Source: Bifidobacterium breve (GTDB lineage Bacteria; Actinomycetota; Actinomycetes; S36-B12). From it: DNA of 8,700 nt. How positions within the stretch are numbered: position 1 is the stretch's first letter; each line of letters opens with the position of its first letter. The notes under the pieces were generated by a model. It was not told the origin of the DNA, ran no database searches, and worked only from the letters and a program-made list of their open reading frames with translations. The stretch is from contig CAMBQX010000067.1 of NCBI GenBank assembly GCA_945870085.1, positions 1 through 8,700 on the forward strand. Reading direction: 5' to 3'. Positions 5,269 to 8,700 of this stretch are shown here, piece by piece. Both the position numbers and the translations under genes were made by a program.

Positions 5269-6657
5269 ATGTTGCCGTCGGCACTTGGTGCGGCTGCCGG
5301 TGTCAGTGCCGGCGGTGTTATTGCAGCGGGTTCGCGTGGGCCGACTTTGGTGCCATGGCCGGCAAAAGTACGCACCGCCTTTCCGATTGTTGTTGGTGGC
5401 CTAACGTGCGCGGCAGTGGCACTACCTGTGGCGCTTGGCACAGCAGTGGTAGCTGCGGCGATTGGTCGCGGCCGCTGGCCGGTTAAGTCGGTTGCTGCTT
5501 TCGTAGGCATGGTGGGTGTTGGCGTGGCTGCCGGGGTGGTGGGCCGCAGGTTGGTTGAGCAAAAACTCACCCCGAATGGACGCGACCTAGACCCAGCGTA
5601 TGCGCGGCCACCACTTAACCCATCGGTCTCGGGCAGCGCCGAGTCTGCGGTAACGATGGCTGAACTCGGCCGCGAGGGCGCCCGGTTTGTTGGTTCAGTT
5701 ACCGGCGCTGATGACATCCGTGAAGTCACTGGCTTAGAGCCGGTTGCTGAGCCGGTTCGTGTTTTCATCGGCGTTGATGCAGCGGCCACCGTTGAGCAGC
5801 GGGTGGCTTTGGCAATGTCAGAATTGCGCCGCACCGGTGCCTTCGATCGAAGCAACCTACTTATTCTGGCGCCCGCTGGCACCGGATTCTCGAACTCAAC
5901 GCCGGTCGACATTCTCGAGATTCTCACGCGCGGTGACAGCGCATCGGTTGTTATCGGTTATGGCTTGCTCCCTTCCTTTTTATCCCTTGGCAAAGTAGCA
6001 ATCGCTGCGCAGACCCAAAAGTTATTACTTGACTCAATCCGCGATGAACTGGCCACGCGCACCAAGCGGCCGCGACTATTGCTATATGGCGAGAGTCTTG
6101 GGGCAAAGGTGCAGGAGGAGGCTGTCCCTGGCGGGCCAATTGATCTTGATTACCACAATATCGCCGCCGCCCTTTGGGTGGGCACACCCGGCGGCAAGGT
6201 GGCCGATGGCTTTCACGCGTTGTGCAGTCAGGAGTCGATCACGGTTGATCGACCTGAAGAAATCCCCACGGTACTACCTACTACGAGACCGCGCGTGTGG
6301 TTCTTGGAGCACGATGGGGATCCGGTGGTGCGCTTTCGCCCCGCATTGATTACCAAACGCCCAGCTTGGCTGCCACTTGATGGCACCCGCGGGCGCAATA
6401 TCCCCGAGTCAATGACCTGGTGGCCAGGAATTACCTTTATTCAGAGCTTCGTTGACACTATGTTCGCTACGAACGTCAAGCCTGGTGACTTCCAAAGCAT
6501 GGGCCATGATTACCGAGCCGACCTAGGCGCTGTGTCCACCGCGGCGTACGACCTACCGGCCGATTCGGTTACGGCAGCGCGGTTGGAGGGGCATCTGCGG
6601 GTGCTGGAAACGGCCAAGGCAGAACTAATTGCGCAAACCGGTAAAGGTGCCCAGTAA
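5269..6657 (+). CDS. Membrane-anchored alpha/beta hydrolase, Abhydrolase_9 type
   Basis: Predicted serine hydrolase of unknown substrate, 462 residues. The N-terminal hundred residues hold Gly/Ala/Val-rich hydrophobic segments (about 38-65 and 73-92, and a weaker one at 5-21) that should anchor it in the membrane. The catalytic domain follows. It has GTGFSN at 204-209, GYGLLPSFLSLG at 230-241, the nucleophile elbow GESLG at 274-278 with Ser276, and WVGTPG at 303-308. HDGDPV supplies a likely Asp351 and SMGHDY a likely His413, completing a plausible triad. GTGFSN, GYGLLPSFLS and YGESLGA are what I associate with the Abhydrolase_9 family, whose members often carry a longer N-terminal membrane domain, so this copy seems shortened there. 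The start is only 3 nt after ndk, with at best GGGT as a ribosome binding site, suggesting translational coupling. Lipid or ester cleavage in the envelope is conceivable but unproven. Confidence 0.85.
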   Translation: MLPSALGAAAGVSAGGVIAAGSRGPTLVPWPAKVRTAFPIVVGGLTCAAVALPVALGTAVVAAAIGRGRWPVKSVAAFVGMVGVGVAAGVVGRRLVEQKLTPNGRDLDPAYARPPLNPSVSGSAESAVTMAELGREGARFVGSVTGADDIREVTGLEPVAEPVRVFIGVDAAATVEQRVALAMSELRRTGAFDRSNLLILAPAGTGFSNSTPVDILEILTRGDSASVVIGYGLLPSFLSLGKVAIAAQTQKLLLDSIRDELATRTKRPRLLLYGESLGAKVQEEAVPGGPIDLDYHNIAAALWVGTPGGKVADGFHALCSQESITVDRPEEIPTVLPTTRPRVWFLEHDGDPVVRFRPALITKRPAWLPLDGTRGRNIPESMTWWPGITFIQSFVDTMFATNVKPGDFQSMGHDYRADLGAVSTAAYDLPADSVTAARLEGHLRVLETAKAELIAQTGKGAQ

Positions 6658-6666
6658 ACCGGACAT

Positions 6667-6696
6667 TTCGGACGCGAGTGGGGTTCGTCGTAGGAT
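6667..6696 (+). promoter_or_regulatory. Candidate mreB promoter
   Basis: TAGGAT at 6691-6696 matches TANNNT. TTCGGA at 6667-6672 lies 18 bp upstream as a weak -35. The predicted start near 6703 gives a leader of roughly 57 nt. No terminator is visible between the hydrolase stop and this point, so read-through from upstream genes is also possible. The -35 overlaps the second copy of a CGGAC direct repeat (6660-6664 and 6669-6673). Confidence 0.4.
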
Positions 6697-6740
6697 AGGG
6701 CTTTACCTTGAATAGTCCTTAGCCGTTCATGATCTCGACA

Positions 6741-6757
6741 GGAAGGCGGACACTTCC
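6741..6757 (+). promoter_or_regulatory. Shine-Dalgarno-containing hairpin before mreB
   Basis: GGAAG at 6741-6745 is exactly complementary to CTTCC at 6753-6757 across a 7-nt loop, ending 2 nt before the GTG start codon. The purine-rich GGAAGG is the best ribosome binding site candidate, though 13 nt is a long spacing. A second candidate, GGCGGA at 6745-6750, lies mostly in the loop with 9-nt spacing. Five-base-pair hairpins arise by chance, so a regulatory role is only suggested. Confidence 0.35.
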
Positions 6758-6759
6758 CC

Positions 6760-7791
6760 GTGGCTTCGTCATCATCCTTCGTCGGGCGCGATATGGCCGT
6801 CGACCTTGGTACCGCAAACACCCTCGTTTATGTTCGTGGGCGCGGCATTGTTCTAAATGAGCCATCGGTGGTTGCCATCAACAACAACACCGGCGGCATC
6901 TTGGCGGTTGGCTCCGAAGCCAAGCGCATGATCGGTCGCACCCCGGGCAACATCATCGCTATCCGCCCGCTCAAGGACGGCGTTATCGCCGACTTCGACA
7001 CTACCGAACGCATGCTTCGATACTTCATTCAAAAAGTTCATAAGCGCCGGCACCTGGCCAAACCGCGCCTGATTATTTGTGTGCCATCTGGCATCACCGG
7101 CGTTGAACAACGCGCCGTTAAGGATGCTGGCTATGCAGCAGGTGCTCGCAAGGTTTTCATTATTGAAGAGCCGATGGCCGCTGCGATTGGTGCGAACTTG
7201 CCGGTGCATGAGCCCACGGGCAACATGGTTGTCGATATCGGTGGAGGTACTTCTGAAGTTGCCGTTATTTCGCTAGGCGGCATCGTTACGAGTTTGTCGA
7301 TTCGCGTTGGCGGTGATGAGCTTGACAACGCGATCATTGCGTTCGTGAAGAAGGAATATTCCTTGATGCTCGGTGAGCGCACCGCCGAGGAAATCAAAAT
7401 GGCTATCGGGTCGGCCTTCCCGCTGCCCGATGAGCCACAAGCTGAGATACGTGGCCGCGATTTAGTTAGCGGTTTGCCGCGCACCATCGTGGTGACCGCC
7501 GAGGAAATCCGCCGCGCCATGGACGAGCCGGTGCATGCGATCATCGCCGCGGTAAAGGCCACCTTGGATCGCACCCCGCCCGAGCTATCCGGCGACATCA
7601 TGGATCGTGGCATTGTCTTAACCGGAGGCGGTGCGTTACTTCGCGGACTCGATGAGCGTTTGCGCCATGAGACCGGGATGCCGATTATTATTGCCGACCA
7701 CCCACTTGAATGTGTTGCCCTCGGTTCAGGTAAGTGCGTCGAGGAATTTGATGCGTTACAGCAGGTTCTGATCGCCGAGCCGCGACGGTAA
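6760..7791 (+). CDS. mreB: Rod shape-determining actin homologue MreB
   Basis: Bacterial actin that forms membrane-associated filaments and directs lateral peptidoglycan synthesis with MreC, MreD, RodA and a class B PBP. The 343-residue length is typical. The actin-fold ATP-binding motifs are all present: phosphate-1 DLGTANT at 15-21, connect-1 with IEEPMAAAIG around 135-144 (the catalytic Glu region), phosphate-2 DIGGGTSEVAV from Asp159, and the adenosine motif TGGGALLRGL from 288. The GTG at 6760 is preferred because it yields the usual short extension before FVGRDMAVDLG. The next in-frame ATG (6793, residue 12) would remove part of that conserved segment. A Ser-rich stretch (residues 3-6) opens the protein. 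mreC follows after 45 nt, so the two are probably one transcript. Confidence 0.98.
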   Translation: MASSSSFVGRDMAVDLGTANTLVYVRGRGIVLNEPSVVAINNNTGGILAVGSEAKRMIGRTPGNIIAIRPLKDGVIADFDTTERMLRYFIQKVHKRRHLAKPRLIICVPSGITGVEQRAVKDAGYAAGARKVFIIEEPMAAAIGANLPVHEPTGNMVVDIGGGTSEVAVISLGGIVTSLSIRVGGDELDNAIIAFVKKEYSLMLGERTAEEIKMAIGSAFPLPDEPQAEIRGRDLVSGLPRTIVVTAEEIRRAMDEPVHAIIAAVKATLDRTPPELSGDIMDRGIVLTGGGALLRGLDERLRHETGMPIIIADHPLECVALGSGKCVEEFDALQQVLIAEPRR

Positions 7792-7793
7792 AT

Positions 7794-7823
7794 CGGTTAA
7801 TGCACCTCACCGGTGCTAAACCG
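7794..7823 (+). other. Hairpin in the mreB-mreC junction
   Basis: CGGTT at 7794-7798 pairs with AACCG at 7819-7823. Inside that, GCACC at 7802-7806 pairs with GGTGC at 7812-7816 around a TCACC loop, with a small internal loop between the two stems. No T run follows, so it is not an intrinsic terminator. It fills most of the 45-nt gap, begins 3 nt after the mreB stop and ends 13 nt before the mreC ATG, which itself has no Shine-Dalgarno. It could be a processing or stability element or a translation control. Confidence 0.45.
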
Positions 7824-7836
7824 TGAAACCCAAGTC

Positions 7837-8700
7837 ATGCTGAATCAACGCACCCGCATCATTCTCGCGGTGTTAGTCCTCATCGCCTTGACATTTACTA
7901 TCTTGGACTTGCGTGGGGGTAAAGGCCCGTTTTCTAGTGTGCGTTCGGTCGTGAGTAGTGCATTTGGCGGCGTGCAGGTTGCCACTTCGTTAGTTGTTTC
8001 ACCAATCATCGGTGTTGGCAATTGGTGGGGCACTTGGGGTGACCAGCGGGCTCGAATAGCGGAGCTCGAGTCCCAAAATGCGACCCTGCAAGATGCTTTA
8101 GTTCGTTCTGCGGAAGATCGCGCCCGCGCCGATGCCCTCGATCAGCTTTTGCGGGTTGCCGGTGTTGGCCGGTACCGCATCGTTCCGGCCGAAGTCATCG
8201 CCGTTGAACCTTCTCAGGATTTTTCTTGGACAGTCACAATTGATGCTGGGCGCGACGACGGACTCCTGGCTGATATGACAGTGATAAATGGGCAGGGCCT
8301 GATCGGTCGCATCCTCAACATCACGAAAACCACCGCCACAGTTGTGCTAATTGTCGATGCTTCCTCCGCGGTTGGCGCCCGAGTTGCGGGCACCGAAGAG
8401 ATCGGTATTTTGTCGGGGACCGGCCGTCAAGACTCACTTGAATTCCAATCCCTCGATGCGCTCGCATCGCTTAAACCTGGGCAGGCACTGGTAACTTTCG
8501 GCTCACGAAGTGGGCGGCCCTACGAGCCCGGGATTCCAATCGGTGAAGTTTTCGGAGTTAGCGGTACGGCCGGGCAACTAAGCCGCATCGCCACCGTTCG
8601 ACCATTTGCCGATGTGTCTCAATTGTCGATCGTGGGGGTGGTGATTCGCCCACCGCGCGAAGACCCTCGCGATTCAGTCTTGCCATCGCCACCTGCAACA
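7837..8700 (+). CDS. mreC: Cell shape-determining protein MreC, partial (C-terminal end beyond the right edge)
   Basis: Single-pass membrane protein of the rod complex that links MreB filaments inside to peptidoglycan synthases outside. The visible 288 codons are open to the right edge. Residues 1-7 are a short basic cytoplasmic end, 8-24 are the membrane helix (IILAVLVLIALTFTILDL), and about 70-105 form a coiled coil (RARIAELESQNATLQDAL onward) that drives dimerisation. The periplasm-side beta-barrel MreC domain then follows, with FSWTVTIDAGRDDGL and GQGLIGRI as typical signatures. The Pro-rich tail PPREDPRDSVLPSPPAT resembles actinobacterial MreC proteins and suggests that little is missing. 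I chose ATG 7837 because it starts just before the membrane helix. An in-frame GTG at 7813 would add eight residues but lies inside the junction hairpin. Neither start has a clear ribosome binding site. Confidence 0.96.
   Translation, partial: MLNQRTRIILAVLVLIALTFTILDLRGGKGPFSSVRSVVSSAFGGVQVATSLVVSPIIGVGNWWGTWGDQRARIAELESQNATLQDALVRSAEDRARADALDQLLRVAGVGRYRIVPAEVIAVEPSQDFSWTVTIDAGRDDGLLADMTVINGQGLIGRILNITKTTATVVLIVDASSAVGARVAGTEEIGILSGTGRQDSLEFQSLDALASLKPGQALVTFGSRSGRPYEPGIPIGEVFGVSGTAGQLSRIATVRPFADVSQLSIVGVVIRPPREDPRDSVLPSPPAT

Noticed and set aside
5004..5927. Minus-strand open frame of 307 codons antisense to ndk and the hydrolase
   Set aside because: It is a low-complexity Ala/Thr/Pro/Ser/Arg-rich translation lying opposite two well-supported genes. 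It has no recognisable motif or ribosome binding site.

Overview
The window looks like a chromosomal core region of an actinobacterium (Actinomycetota). The evidence is gene order and protein type: valS, then folC, a DUF4233-type small membrane protein, ndk, mreB and mreC, which is a familiar actinobacterial neighbourhood. The ValS is of the actinobacterial/archaeal-like type and the promoters use TANNNT -10 boxes. By eye the base composition is moderately GC-rich, lower than Streptomyces or Mycobacterium. That would fit a planktonic or otherwise streamlined actinobacterium, but genus cannot be assigned from this window.

Layout. Positions 1-2500 hold valS on the minus strand, with its C-terminal end cut off by the left edge. 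Positions 2501-2777 are a divergent regulatory region with inverted repeats and one candidate promoter for each direction. Positions 2778-2948 hold an unrecognised 56-codon gene with its own promoter, a good ribosome binding site and a hairpin terminator (2956-2978). After a second hairpin region, folC (3084-4439) starts at a GTG placed 7 nt after a TACAAT box, which suggests a leaderless transcript. folC is followed after 4 nt by the DUF4233 membrane protein (4444-4794), then ndk (4858-5265), and 3 nt later a membrane-anchored alpha/beta hydrolase of the Abhydrolase_9 type (5269-6657). mreB (6760-7791) and mreC (7837 to the right edge, truncated) close the window. All genes after 2777 are on the plus strand.

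Functionally the window joins translation (valyl-tRNA synthetase), folate polyglutamylation (FolC), nucleotide balance (Ndk) and rod-shape/wall-elongation machinery (MreB, MreC). The unassigned hydrolase sits between the housekeeping genes and the cell-shape genes.

No mobile element, CRISPR array, tRNA or rRNA was seen. The items most worth a second look are the small self-contained gene at 2778-2948, the hydrolase placed between ndk and mreB, and the RNA hairpins just before the mreB and mreC starts.
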